A stretch of DNA of 64,000 bases, from assembly GCF_016862175.1 (NCBI RefSeq), contig NZ_BOML01000021.1:124001-188000 (forward strand), in the 5' to 3' direction. Under the pieces are notes generated by a model. That model saw nothing but the letters and a program-made list of their open reading frames with translations. It was not told where the DNA came from and made no database searches. A program made the translations under genes and the position numbers. Shown here piece by piece: positions 45,698-54,240 of this stretch (positions are counted from its first letter, which is position 1; each line of letters opens with the position of its first letter). Source of the DNA: Paractinoplanes durhamensis (GTDB taxonomy: Bacteria; Actinomycetota; Actinomycetes; Mycobacteriales; Micromonosporaceae).

Positions 45698-48165
45698 CCG
45701 CGCTCGCCGCCCGCATGCTGCGCCACCGCCCCGGCGCGTCGTTCGCCACCCTGCTCGCGCTCGCCCTGGGCGCGCTGATCCTGACCGCGATGGGCGTGCT
45801 GGTGGAGTCCGGCCTGAGCTACCACCCGGCCCCGGTCCGCTACGCCGCCGCCGATCTGGTCGTGGCCCGCCCCGACACCACGTTCACCGGTAAGGACTTC
45901 GACGGCGAGATCACCAGGAGCACGGTCGCCCTCCCCGAGGGCGGGACGGTGCCGGCCACCCTCGTTGCGCAGATCCGCGGCCTCCCCGGCCTCTCCGCCG
46001 TCGCCACTGACGAGAACATCCCGGTCGTCACCGCGGCCGGTGGGCCGGCGTCCGGGCGCGGCTGGGGGAGTGCGGCGCTGACTCCCTATCGGCTGCTCTC
46101 CGGCACCGCGCCGGCCAACGCCGGCGAGGTGGTGCTCGACGCGTCCCTCGGCGCACAGACCGGTTCGCGGGTGAGTCTGCTGGTGGGCGGCGTGCTCCGC
46201 CCCTACACCGTCAGCGGCCTGGCCCAGGGGAGCGGACCGGCCTCGGTCTTCTTCACCGACGCGCAGGCGGCGGCGCTTTCGCCGCACCGCGGACAGGTGA
46301 GCGCGATCGGCGTGATCGCCGAGCCCGGCACCGACCTCGGCGAGCTGCGCACCCGGATCGCCGCCCTGGCCGGTGACGCCCGCGTCCTGACCCGCGCCGA
46401 CAGCGGCCAGGCCGAGCGTTCCGCCGACCGCGCCGCCGCGAGCCTGCTCGTGCAGATCGGCGCGTCCTTCGGCGGCTACGTGGCGCTGCTGATCATCTTC
46501 GTGGTCGCCGCCACCGTCGGCCTCTCCGTCCGGCATCGCCGCCGCGACCTCGCCCTGGTGCGCGCCGTGGCGGCCACCCCCGGCCAGGTCCGGCGCATGA
46601 TCATGGCGGAGTCCGCCCTGCTCGCCGCGGTCGCCGGGCTGATCGGCGCGCCGGCCGGCCTGGCCGCCGCGCACTGGCTGACCGGCGAGCTCACCACCCG
46701 CGGCTTCGTGCCGGCCAGCTTCCCGATGGTCCCCGGCGCGATCGCCGCCCCCGCCGCCGTCGCGATCGTGCTGGTCTCCGCGGTCCTGGCCGGCCTGCTG
46801 GCCGCCCGCCGGGTCACCGGCATCAAACCGGCCGAGGCGCTCGGCGAGGCCGCGGCCGAGCCCACCGGCGGCGGCCGGGCCCGGCTGATCGGCGGCCTGA
46901 TCACGCTGGCCGCCGCGGCGTCGGCGACCGGCGCCGCGATCGGCATGTCCGGCCAGACCGCGATGGGCGCCGCGATCGGCATGCTCTACCTGTTCGTCCT
47001 GGCCGTCTCGCTGCTGGCCCCCTGGATCAACCGGTTCGCATCCCGCTTGCTGGCCGGTTTCGGCACCAGCGGCTACCTGGCCGCCGCCAACCTCCGGGCG
47101 AACGCCCGCGGCACCGCCACGGTCCTGACGTCGCTGGTGCTGGCGGTCGGCTTCGGCGGTTCGGTGTGGTTCCTGCAGAACAACCTGGAACGCCAGGCGG
47201 TAGCCCAGAGCCGAGCAAGCTTGCTGGCCACGCGGGCACTGGTCGCCCCGACCGGCCTGTCCGACACCACGGTGGCCGACCTGCGCGCGGTCCCCGGCGT
47301 CCAGGCGGTAACGCCGATCCGCCACACGACGGTCGTGGCCGCCCTGATGGGCGACGGCGAGTCGATCACCGCCCGGGCGGCGGACCCGGCCACCCTCACC
47401 GCGACCCTGGACCTGGACGTGACCGAGGGAAACCTGGCCGACCTGCGCGACGGCACGGCCGCGGTGTCCCGCACCCAGGCGGCCATGTTCAGCTGGGACC
47501 TGGGCGACGAGGTCGACATGCGACTGGGCGACGGCACCCCCGTGCGCCCCCGGATCGTGGCGATCTACCAGCGCGGCCTGGGCTTCGGCGACGTGCTCCT
47601 GCCCCGCACGACGGTGGCCGGCCACACCGCCACCAACCTGGACGACGAAATCCTGATCAGCGCCCCCGCATCGTCCGACGCCGCCCTGCGCAAGGTCGCC
47701 GCCGCCCACCCCGGGAGCAGCTTGGTCGACACCGCCACCCTGACCGGCGGCCTGGCCCGAGACCTGGCCCTGAGCGCCTGGCTCAACCGCATGCTGATCG
47801 CCGCCATGGTCGGCTACACGGCAGTGGCCGCCGCCAACACGATGGTCATGGCGGCGTTGGCCCGCCGCCGAGAGCTGGCCCTGCTGCGCCTGACCGGCGC
47901 AACCCGCCGCCAGGTCCGCCGCATGGTCAACGCCGAACAGATCGGCCTGCTCGGCACCGCGGTAGTGCTGGGCGGCGCCATCGCCGCCCTGACCTTGAGC
48001 AGCGTGGTCCGGGCGCTGACGGGCACCCCGGTGCCATACGTGCCCCCGCTGGGCTGGGCAGCCGTCCTCGGCGGCACAACAGTGCTGGCCCTGGCAACAA
48101 CGATCCTGCCAATAGCCCGCCTGCTGCGAGTGCCCCCGGTGACGCAAATCGGCATCAAGGAGTAA
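45694..48165 (+). CDS. FtsX-like ABC permease, duplicated form
   Basis: 823 residues. An N-terminal membrane segment, a large extracytoplasmic region (about 50-240), then two FtsX modules: the first with RHRRRDLALVRAVAATPGQVRRMIMAESALLA, the second with ARRRELALLRLTGATRRQVRRMVNAEQ near the C-terminus. Two FtsX units in one chain make a complete permease with one ATPase. Downstream follow long repeats rather than a gene. Confidence 0.92.
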   Translation: MTALAARMLRHRPGASFATLLALALGALILTAMGVLVESGLSYHPAPVRYAAADLVVARPDTTFTGKDFDGEITRSTVALPEGGTVPATLVAQIRGLPGLSAVATDENIPVVTAAGGPASGRGWGSAALTPYRLLSGTAPANAGEVVLDASLGAQTGSRVSLLVGGVLRPYTVSGLAQGSGPASVFFTDAQAAALSPHRGQVSAIGVIAEPGTDLGELRTRIAALAGDARVLTRADSGQAERSADRAAASLLVQIGASFGGYVALLIIFVVAATVGLSVRHRRRDLALVRAVAATPGQVRRMIMAESALLAAVAGLIGAPAGLAAAHWLTGELTTRGFVPASFPMVPGAIAAPAAVAIVLVSAVLAGLLAARRVTGIKPAEALGEAAAEPTGGGRARLIGGLITLAAAASATGAAIGMSGQTAMGAAIGMLYLFVLAVSLLAPWINRFASRLLAGFGTSGYLAAANLRANARGTATVLTSLVLAVGFGGSVWFLQNNLERQAVAQSRASLLATRALVAPTGLSDTTVADLRAVPGVQAVTPIRHTTVVAALMGDGESITARAADPATLTATLDLDVTEGNLADLRDGTAAVSRTQAAMFSWDLGDEVDMRLGDGTPVRPRIVAIYQRGLGFGDVLLPRTTVAGHTATNLDDEILISAPASSDAALRKVAAAHPGSSLVDTATLTGGLARDLALSAWLNRMLIAAMVGYTAVAAANTMVMAALARRRELALLRLTGATRRQVRRMVNAEQIGLLGTAVVLGGAIAALTLSSVVRALTGTPVPYVPPLGWAAVLGGTTVLALATTILPIARLLRVPPVTQIGIKE

Positions 48166-48170
48166 CCCAA

Positions 48171-48379
48171 GCGCCTGGGCCCCAGCGCCTGGGCCCCAGC
48201 GCCTGGGCCCCAGCGCCTGGGCCCCAGCGCCTGGGTCGTGGTGCCTGGGTCCCAGCGCCTGGGTCGTGGTGCCTGGGTCGTGGTGCCTGGGCCGCGGTGC
48301 CTGGGCCGCGGTGCCTGGGCCGCGGTGCCTGGGCCGTGGTGCCTGGGCCGCGGTGCCTGGGCCGTGGTGCCTGGGCCGG
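48171..48379. repeat. Fifteen tandem copies of a 14-bp repeat
   Basis: GCCTGGG recurs every 14 bp from 48173 to 48369. The first five units read AGCGCCTGGGCCCC; later ones change to GGTGCCTGGGTCGT and GGTGCCTGGGCCGC. CTGGG and CCCAG in the early units allow hairpins. It begins 5 bp after the FtsX stop. Translated ORFs across it are low-complexity and not credible. Confidence 0.9.
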
Positions 48380-48424
48380 CAACTGTTCAGCTGGTTCCGG
48401 CCGAATTTCTCGCAGGTCCCGGCT

Positions 48425-48634
48425 CATGGATACTGCCTCCGCTTGGCGAAGGCGCGCGCATGGCAAAGGGCATGACATGCCGTATATGTCGGTCGGTGGT
48501 TCTCCGCTCCCGCTAGATCTAGTGGAGTTTCGGCCAGCGTTGAGCAGGAACTCTTCATGATCGCTGAGGAGCGGGAGCCAGGGGTCCGGCCTGCCACAGC
48601 TTCATGGACATTGCCTCCGCTTGGCGAAGGCGCG
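48425..48634. repeat. Two copies of a 32-bp REP-like element
   Basis: 48425-48456 and 48603-48634 differ at two positions. Each contains GCCTCCGC-TT-GGCGAAGGC, a hairpin with one mismatch. Between them lies 146 bp with no recognisable gene. Confidence 0.7.
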
Positions 48635-48650
48635 GGCCCGGCATCGTCGA

Positions 48651-48726
48651 GGGCTGGGGCTGGGGCTGGGGCTGGGGCTGGGGCTGGGGCTGGGGCTGGG
48701 GCTGGGGCTGGGGCTGGGGCTGGGCT
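48651..48726 (+). repeat. (GGGGCT)11 hexanucleotide tract with G-quadruplex potential
   Basis: Eleven perfect GGGGCT units (48656-48721) flanked by GGGCT. Thirteen G-runs with 2-nt loops on the plus strand favour G-quadruplex formation. The remaining 48727-49077 shows no gene; the acyl-CoA ligase promoter must lie in it. Confidence 0.9.
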
Positions 48727-49077
48727 ACCAACCTCGCGGAAGTTGGGGCCTCGCCCTCGCAGCCAGAGGCCGAGATCCGGGAAAACGGGGTCTCGCCGCG
48801 CGCCCGCGGCCCGAGATCAAGGAACTTGAAGTCCTGACCCGCGTTGCACAGACCCCGCCATCAAGGAAATCGGGCCGGTCGGCCCGCCTTAGGCCTCGCC
48901 GTGGTCGTCGCTGGTCTTCATGTCGAGGACGGTGCCGGGGACGCGCTGGGTGGCCGCCGAACATGCGCCCCCCTTGCCGTGACCCAGCTCACTCATTTAC
49001 GGTCACGCCAAGCTTTCGGGGATGGCCGCCCGCTCGCTGCACACTCGACCGCCGCCCCTCGAACAAGGGCTCCGACA

Positions 49078-50661
49078 ATGATCGAGCATTTGCACGCCGT
49101 CCTGCGCATGCACCAGATCGGCATCGTCAACCTGCTACGTCCGCGCCGGCTGTTGCGCGCGGCGGTCAACAACGCCCGGCTCGGCCCGCAGGCTGCCCTG
49201 ATCATGAAGGCGGCCGCCGAGTTCCCGGACGCCCCGGCGGTGACCGACGAGCGCGGCACGCTGACCTACCGGGAGCTCGACGAGCAGTCGAACGCCCTGG
49301 CCCACGCCCTGAAGCAGCTCGGCCTGCCGGACCGGTCGGTGATCGGCGTCCTGGCGCGGGACCACCGCGGCCTGCTGCTGGCGATCAGCGGCACCGCCCG
49401 GGCCACGCTGCGCCTGGCGCTGATGAACACCGGCCTGGCGAAGCAGCAGTTCGCCGAGGTGGTGGCACGCGAGAAGGTGCGGGTGGTGCTGTACGACAGC
49501 GAGTTCGCCGACCTGACCGAGGGCCTGCCGGACGACATCCCCCGCTTCCTCACCTGGGGTTCCATCGACGGCGCCCGGTCGATCGACGAGCTGATCGCGG
49601 CGCACCCGGTCACCCCGCTGCCGCTGCCCGACCGGCCGGGCGGTTTCATCATCCTGACCAGCGGCACCACCGGCCTGCCCAAGGGCGCGCCGCGCACGAA
49701 GGTGTCGCCGCTCGCCAGCGCCCTGATCGCCGACCGGATCCCGTTCCCGCGGCAGGGTGCGGCGGTGTTCGCGTCGCCGCTGTTCCACAGCACCGGCTTC
49801 GGAGCCTGGACGGTCGGGTTGTCGCTGGGCAACCACGCCGTACTCCTGCGCCGCTTCGACGCCGAAGCCATCATCGCGGCGATCGCCGAACACCGTGCGG
49901 AGATGCTGGTGGCAGTGCCGACCATGCTGACCCGGATCCTCGCCCTCGGCCCGGAGACCATCAGCAAGTACGACACGTCCTCGCTGAAGTCGGTCTTCGT
50001 CGCCGGTTCGGCCCTGGCGCCCGAGCTGACCACCCGCTTCCAGGACGTGTTCGGCGACGTGATCTACAACGTGTACGGCTCGACCGAGGTCGCCGTCGCC
50101 TCGGTGGCCCAGCCGGCCGAGGCACGCCGCGCCCCCGGGACGGTCGGCAAACCACCGGTGACGGTGCACGTGGCCCTGTACGACGCGAACGACAACCGGA
50201 TCACCAAGCCCGGGGTGCACGGCCGGGTGTTCGTGCGCACCGGCATCCCGTTCGAGGGCTACACCGACGGCCAGCACAAACAGGTCATCGACGGCCATAT
50301 GGCCACCGGCGACCAGGGCCACTTCGACGCCGAGGGCCTGCTCTTCATCGACGGCCGCGACGACGACATGGTCATCTCCGGCGGCGAGAACGTCTACCCG
50401 GTGGAGGTGGAGAACCTGCTGGCCGAGCGCGAGGACGTGGTCGAGGTAGCGGTGATCGGCGTCGACGACCCGGAGTTCGGCAAGCGCCTGCGAGCCTTCA
50501 TCGTCTCGACCGAAGACTCCGCCCAAGACCCGCAGGAGATCAAGGACCACGTCAAGAAGAACCTGGCCCGCTACAAGGTCCCCCGAGACGTGGTCTTCCT
50601 GGACGCCCTGCCCCGAAACGCCACCGGCAAGGTGATCCGCCGAGACCTGCCCACGGACTGA
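49078..50661 (+). CDS. AMP-forming acyl-CoA synthetase (FadD-like)
   Basis: 527 residues from ATG 49078 (AAGGG about 9 nt upstream). Adenylation motifs in order: ILTSGTTGLPKGAP (phosphate loop), VYGSTE, GDQGHFD with Asp for ribose, DDMVISGGENVYPVEVE, and the catalytic Lys in NATGKVIRRDL. Activates a fatty or aromatic acid to its CoA ester in the cytoplasm. Resembles mycobacterial FadD2/FadD12-like ligases. It stands alone, so its pathway is not shown. Confidence 0.9.
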   Translation: MIEHLHAVLRMHQIGIVNLLRPRRLLRAAVNNARLGPQAALIMKAAAEFPDAPAVTDERGTLTYRELDEQSNALAHALKQLGLPDRSVIGVLARDHRGLLLAISGTARATLRLALMNTGLAKQQFAEVVAREKVRVVLYDSEFADLTEGLPDDIPRFLTWGSIDGARSIDELIAAHPVTPLPLPDRPGGFIILTSGTTGLPKGAPRTKVSPLASALIADRIPFPRQGAAVFASPLFHSTGFGAWTVGLSLGNHAVLLRRFDAEAIIAAIAEHRAEMLVAVPTMLTRILALGPETISKYDTSSLKSVFVAGSALAPELTTRFQDVFGDVIYNVYGSTEVAVASVAQPAEARRAPGTVGKPPVTVHVALYDANDNRITKPGVHGRVFVRTGIPFEGYTDGQHKQVIDGHMATGDQGHFDAEGLLFIDGRDDDMVISGGENVYPVEVENLLAEREDVVEVAVIGVDDPEFGKRLRAFIVSTEDSAQDPQEIKDHVKKNLARYKVPRDVVFLDALPRNATGKVIRRDLPTD

Positions 50662-50682
50662 CCGCCGCCTCAGCGGCGGCCG

Positions 50683-51246
50683 TCACCGGGCCGGCGGTCC
50701 GAGGTGCCGTCGCACCTCGGCGGCAAATCGCGGTACGCCGGTGCGTTCGAGGAGAACGAGGATGTCCAGCACGGTGTTGGGCACCCGCCGATAGTCCGCC
50801 GCCTGATGGCGGAGCACGTCGACGGTCACGCCGGGATAGAGATCGAGCTGATCAAGGAGGAATTCGTCGGGGTGGATCGCCTCGACGTCGTACGGCTTCA
50901 GGGCCGATTCAGGGAAGTCGTTGAGGTTGAAGGTGACGATGACTTCAGCGTTGGCGCGGACGGCTGCAGCGAGAACGTGCCGATCCTTGGGATCGTTGGT
51001 CATTCCGCCGGTCAGCGACTCGTAGCCGACGACAAATGCGTCGGCAAACGAGCGGGTCATCTCAGCCAGTCGACGGTCGACCCGTTCGGCCGAGAATCCG
51101 TGCTTGATGAGGTTGCGTCGCAGTTCGGCGAGGATCTCGCCCGACCACAGCGGCCGATAGGCCGAGGCCTCAGCCAGCCGGAGCAGCGTGTCGCACAGGT
51201 ATGACGGGTACAGAACGCAGGTATCGAGGAATGCGGGAAAGGCCAT
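50683..51246 (-). CDS. PIN-domain toxin-like nuclease (PIN_3 group)
   Basis: 187 residues. Acidic residues of the PIN active site: Asp8 in FLDTCVLYP, Glu41 in EILAELRRN, Asp88 in DPKDRHVLAA and Asp110 in TFNLNDFP. PIN toxins cut RNA using divalent metal. A predicted DNA-binding antitoxin lies 12 nt upstream. The C-terminal ~60 residues form an added helical region. Confidence 0.85.
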   Translation of the reverse strand: MAFPAFLDTCVLYPSYLCDTLLRLAEASAYRPLWSGEILAELRRNLIKHGFSAERVDRRLAEMTRSFADAFVVGYESLTGGMTNDPKDRHVLAAAVRANAEVIVTFNLNDFPESALKPYDVEAIHPDEFLLDQLDLYPGVTVDVLRHQAADYRRVPNTVLDILVLLERTGVPRFAAEVRRHLGPPAR

Positions 51247-51258
51247 CGCCTGCGCCTG

Positions 51259-51729
51259 TCACCTGCTGGGCCGAGAGTCGATGGTGGCTTCGTACAGCCC
51301 ATCCTCCTCGGCGTCGGCAACCATTCGAGCGAGGGCGTTGCGACGTTCGCTCCGACTGCGTTCGGAGTAGTCGAGGATGTCGCGCAGCAGGACGCGCCGG
51401 TGTCGTCCGCGCATGGTGTGCGGGATTTCGCCGGAGTCGAGCAGGCGGACCAGCGTCGGTCTGGAGACGTTGAGCAGATCGGCGGCTTCCTGAGTGGTCA
51501 ACATGGTGTTGTGCGGAGCGATCGAGACGGCCAAGCCCTGGGAGAGGGCGTTGACGACGTCGCGGAGTACGCCGTAGAGCTCCTCCGGGATGTCGATCTG
51601 AGATCCGTTCGGGCCGACCAGCTTCGCGCGCCCGGTCGCCTCGGCGTCGATCAGGCCCTGCGCCAAACGACGGAGATCGGCGGGGTCCTCAGGTGGTAGG
51701 ACGGTTCGCTCGCGCAGCGTACTAGTCAT
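51259..51729 (-). CDS. Excisionase-type HTH antitoxin
   Basis: 156 residues from ATG 51729; upstream in-frame sequence lies in the AT-richer promoter. N-terminal ~75 residues form a helical region; then the MerR/Xis-like HTH MLTTQEAADLLNVSRPTLVRLL with a wing PHTMRGRHRRV; the C-terminal tail (RNALARMVADAEEDGLYEA) would bind the toxin. Order antitoxin-toxin is standard and allows autorepression. Confidence 0.85.
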   Translation of the reverse strand: MTSTLRERTVLPPEDPADLRRLAQGLIDAEATGRAKLVGPNGSQIDIPEELYGVLRDVVNALSQGLAVSIAPHNTMLTTQEAADLLNVSRPTLVRLLDSGEIPHTMRGRHRRVLLRDILDYSERSRSERRNALARMVADAEEDGLYEATIDSRPSR

Positions 51730-51825
51730 GCGCCTATCGTAGTCGTATTCGAAAAAACCGAAAGGGAATGCGGGGGCTTGCTCGGAGCTCTTCCGTGGAT
51801 CCATCAGGCGCTGGCTCATGCTTAA

Positions 51826-51837
51826 TGACTATAGTCA
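51826..51837. promoter_or_regulatory. Palindrome TGACTATAGTCA between the antitoxin and acyltransferase genes
   Basis: Perfect 12-bp palindrome in an unusually AT-rich stretch, about 97 bp from the antitoxin start and 81 bp from the acyltransferase start. Operator for an unknown regulator or the antitoxin itself. Confidence 0.4.
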
Positions 51838-51917
51838 CATGACACCCACCGTGGTGCCCCGAGATTGCCTCGGCTGGGACCTGTCAGTGCCCGAATGTTG
51901 TTCGTGTCAGTAGGGTC

Positions 51918-52871
51918 GTGCGGGTGGATCTCGATGACATCGCCTCGCGGCTTGGCGTGCCTGTTGCGGAAGTCGAGCGTGTGCACCAGCTTGCCGGGGA
52001 TCGGCCGTCCGCTCCGCTGCCGGCCAAGGCGGATGCGCCCGCCATCCTTGAGCGGCTCGCGGTGCGGGCGGATGACGCTGCCGAGATCATGGCGGGCTGG
52101 CCGGATCCCGGGTCGGCGCTCTGGACGCCCGAGCTGAGCTGGCTGCTCGATCGCTCGATCGCGCTCGTTCGTGGCGATCTCGGGGGCCACGCCTGGCTGG
52201 CGCCCGGGCCGGAGTTGCCCCGTGACCGCGGGCCGGCCTGGCGGCATCTCTACGTCTACGGCTACCTCGCCCTGCTCGACGTCGTGACCGGCTACCACCG
52301 CGACCACGGCATCCCGGACGCCGTCACCTGGACCACCCTGGCCGACCTCGGGCGCAACCTCGCGGTCGACCGGCGGATGAACCGCGAGGGCTGGCCGGTC
52401 ATGCAGGCCTGGCTGACCCTGCACGCCCGGGGCGGCCTCTACGAGCTCGGCCGCCTGCAGCATCAGCGCAGCGACGACGGCAGCCTCGGCCTGCACATCC
52501 CGGAGTCGGGGCCGATGACGCCCGCGGCGATCGACGCGTCGCTGGCCGAGGCCCGGGCGTTCTTCCCGCGGCACTTCCCGGACGAGCGCTACACGTCGTT
52601 CTCCTGCGGGTCGTGGCTGCTCGACCCGCAGTTGCGGGAATACCTGCCGGCCGACTCCAACATCGTCCGGTTCCAGCAGCGGTTCGAGCTGGAGCCGTAC
52701 GAGAAGGACGACGGCCCGGACGCCGATGTCGAGGTGCTGCGGTTCGGGTTCCGCACGCTGACCACGCCGCTCGACCGCCTGCCCCGGGACAGCGTGCTGC
52801 AGCGCGCGATCATCGACCACCTCCGGGCCGGCCGGCACTGGCACTGGCGCCAGGGCCAGTTCCCGATCTGA
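51918..52871 (+). CDS. GNAT-like acyltransferase-domain protein (NAT_N/GNAT_C)
   Basis: 317 residues from GTG 51918. An N-terminal all-helical domain (VDLDDIASRLGVPVAEVERV) precedes a C-terminal GNAT_C-like domain with FSCGSWLLDPQLREYLPADSN and RFQQRFELEPYEKDDGP. I recognise the architecture from actinobacterial acyltransferase-domain proteins with no settled function. Stands alone between the toxin pair and the Mrr-like gene. Confidence 0.7.
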   Translation: MRVDLDDIASRLGVPVAEVERVHQLAGDRPSAPLPAKADAPAILERLAVRADDAAEIMAGWPDPGSALWTPELSWLLDRSIALVRGDLGGHAWLAPGPELPRDRGPAWRHLYVYGYLALLDVVTGYHRDHGIPDAVTWTTLADLGRNLAVDRRMNREGWPVMQAWLTLHARGGLYELGRLQHQRSDDGSLGLHIPESGPMTPAAIDASLAEARAFFPRHFPDERYTSFSCGSWLLDPQLREYLPADSNIVRFQQRFELEPYEKDDGPDADVEVLRFGFRTLTTPLDRLPRDSVLQRAIIDHLRAGRHWHWRQGQFPI

Positions 52872-52876
52872 AAGCC

Positions 52877-53209
52877 TCAACTCTGCAAGGACGTCCACCA
52901 CGACAGGCTGTCGGCGTCGACGACGGTGACCCCGGCCTTTGCCGCCGCGTGCAGCACCGGGCCGGGCGCCGTGCCGGCGATGACCAGCATGGTCACCTCG
53001 GCGCGGCGCATCTGGCGGACGGCGTCGGCGAAGCGGTGCACGTCGGCCGGGTCGAGCCGGGCCGGGTCGCGGTGACACCGCAGCACCCAGCGCCGGCCGT
53101 CCGCGGCCACCCCGACCACATCCGTGCCGAGGTTGCCCATCGAGGCGGTCACCGTCACGTGCCGCCAGCCGCCGGACCGCATCAGGGCGGCGACACGATC
53201 GGCGAGCAT
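52877..53209 (-). CDS. Small Mrr-like restriction-endonuclease-fold protein
   Basis: 110 residues from ATG 53209, 11 nt after the nrdB stop. A partial Mrr_cat core: an Asp in GTDVVGVAADGRRWVLRCHRD, where the usual Q/E-x-K is R-C-H, followed by DVHRFADAVRQMRRAEVTMLVIAG. The altered catalytic motif suggests weak or lost nuclease activity. Cotranscribed with nrdAB by position. Confidence 0.6.
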   Translation of the reverse strand: MLADRVAALMRSGGWRHVTVTASMGNLGTDVVGVAADGRRWVLRCHRDPARLDPADVHRFADAVRQMRRAEVTMLVIAGTAPGPVLHAAAKAGVTVVDADSLSWWTSLQS

Positions 53210-53220
53210 CGGCAGGGCCG

Positions 53221-54240
53221 TCAGAACTCGTCGTCGAAGCTGACGGTGCCGGATACGCCCATCTGGTAGGCCGAGACCCGCCGTTCGAAGAAGTTCGACA
53301 ATTCCTGCACGTCCTGCAACTCCATGAAAGCGAACGGGTTCTTGCTGCCGTACATCGGCGCGATCCCCAACACGGCCAGTCTCCGGTCGGCTACGTGCTG
53401 CAAGTATTCCCGCATGTCCGCCAAGGACATTCCCGACACGCCTTGCACAAGTAGATCTTCGGCAAACTGCACCTCGCACTCGACCGCGTCGGCCAGCATG
53501 TCCCTGACCTGCTGCTCCATCTCGGCGTCGAACAGATCCGGCTCCTCCTGCCGGACCGTGTCGACCACGTCGAAGGCGAATGCCATGTGCATGCTCTCGT
53601 CGCGGAACACCCAGTTCGTGCCGGACGCCAGCCCGTGCAGAAGACCACGAGAGCGAAGGAAATAGACGTACGCGAAGGCGCCGTAGAAGAACAGGCCCTC
53701 GATGCAGGCGGCAAAACAGATCACGTTGAGCAGGAACGCCCGCCGATCCGCCCGGCTGCGGAGCTCCCGGAGCGCATAGATCGAGTCGATCCACTGGAAA
53801 CAGAACTCGGCCTTGCGGGCGATCGACGGAATGTTCTCGACGGCGGAGAACGCGGCCGTCCGCTCGTCGAGATCGGGCACGTAGGTGTCGAGCAGGTTCA
53901 GATAGAACTGAACGTGCACGGCCTCCTCGAACAACTGCCGGGAGAGATAGAGCCGGCCCTCGGGCGAGTTGACGTGCTGATAGAGGTTGAGCACCAGGTT
54001 GTTGGCCACGATCGTGTCGCCGGTCGCGAAGAACGCCACCAGCCGCGACACCAGATGCTGCTCGGCGGGCGACAAACGAGCCAGGTCGGCGAGGTCGGAG
54101 TGCAGGTCGACCTCCTCGACGGTCCAGGTGTTCTTGATGGCGTCCTTGAAACGGTCGAAGAAATGCGGGTAGCGCATCGGCCGCAGCGTGAGATCCATGC
54201 CGGGGTCGAGCAGCATCTGGTGAGTGGAAACGGCGGTCAC
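53221..54240 (-). CDS. nrdB: Class I ribonucleotide reductase beta subunit
   Basis: 339 residues from GTG 54240, overlapping the nrdA stop (GTGA). Diiron ligands appear as Asp75 (TGDTIVANN), Glu106 and His109 (FEEAVH), Glu181 (CIEGLF), Glu215 and His218 (RDESMHM). Tyr113 occupies the radical-tyrosine position, so this is a tyrosyl-radical type rather than the Phe-containing class Ic. Supplies the radical to NrdA for dNTP synthesis. Confidence 0.93.
   Translation of the reverse strand: MTAVSTHQMLLDPGMDLTLRPMRYPHFFDRFKDAIKNTWTVEEVDLHSDLADLARLSPAEQHLVSRLVAFFATGDTIVANNLVLNLYQHVNSPEGRLYLSRQLFEEAVHVQFYLNLLDTYVPDLDERTAAFSAVENIPSIARKAEFCFQWIDSIYALRELRSRADRRAFLLNVICFAACIEGLFFYGAFAYVYFLRSRGLLHGLASGTNWVFRDESMHMAFAFDVVDTVRQEEPDLFDAEMEQQVRDMLADAVECEVQFAEDLLVQGVSGMSLADMREYLQHVADRRLAVLGIAPMYGSKNPFAFMELQDVQELSNFFERRVSAYQMGVSGTVSFDDEF

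Noticed and set aside
48266..48837. Small ORFs rich in Gly-Trp or Pro-Gly across the repeats
   Set aside because: Pure translation of 14-bp and 6-bp repeats, open in several frames; no RBS or homologous core.
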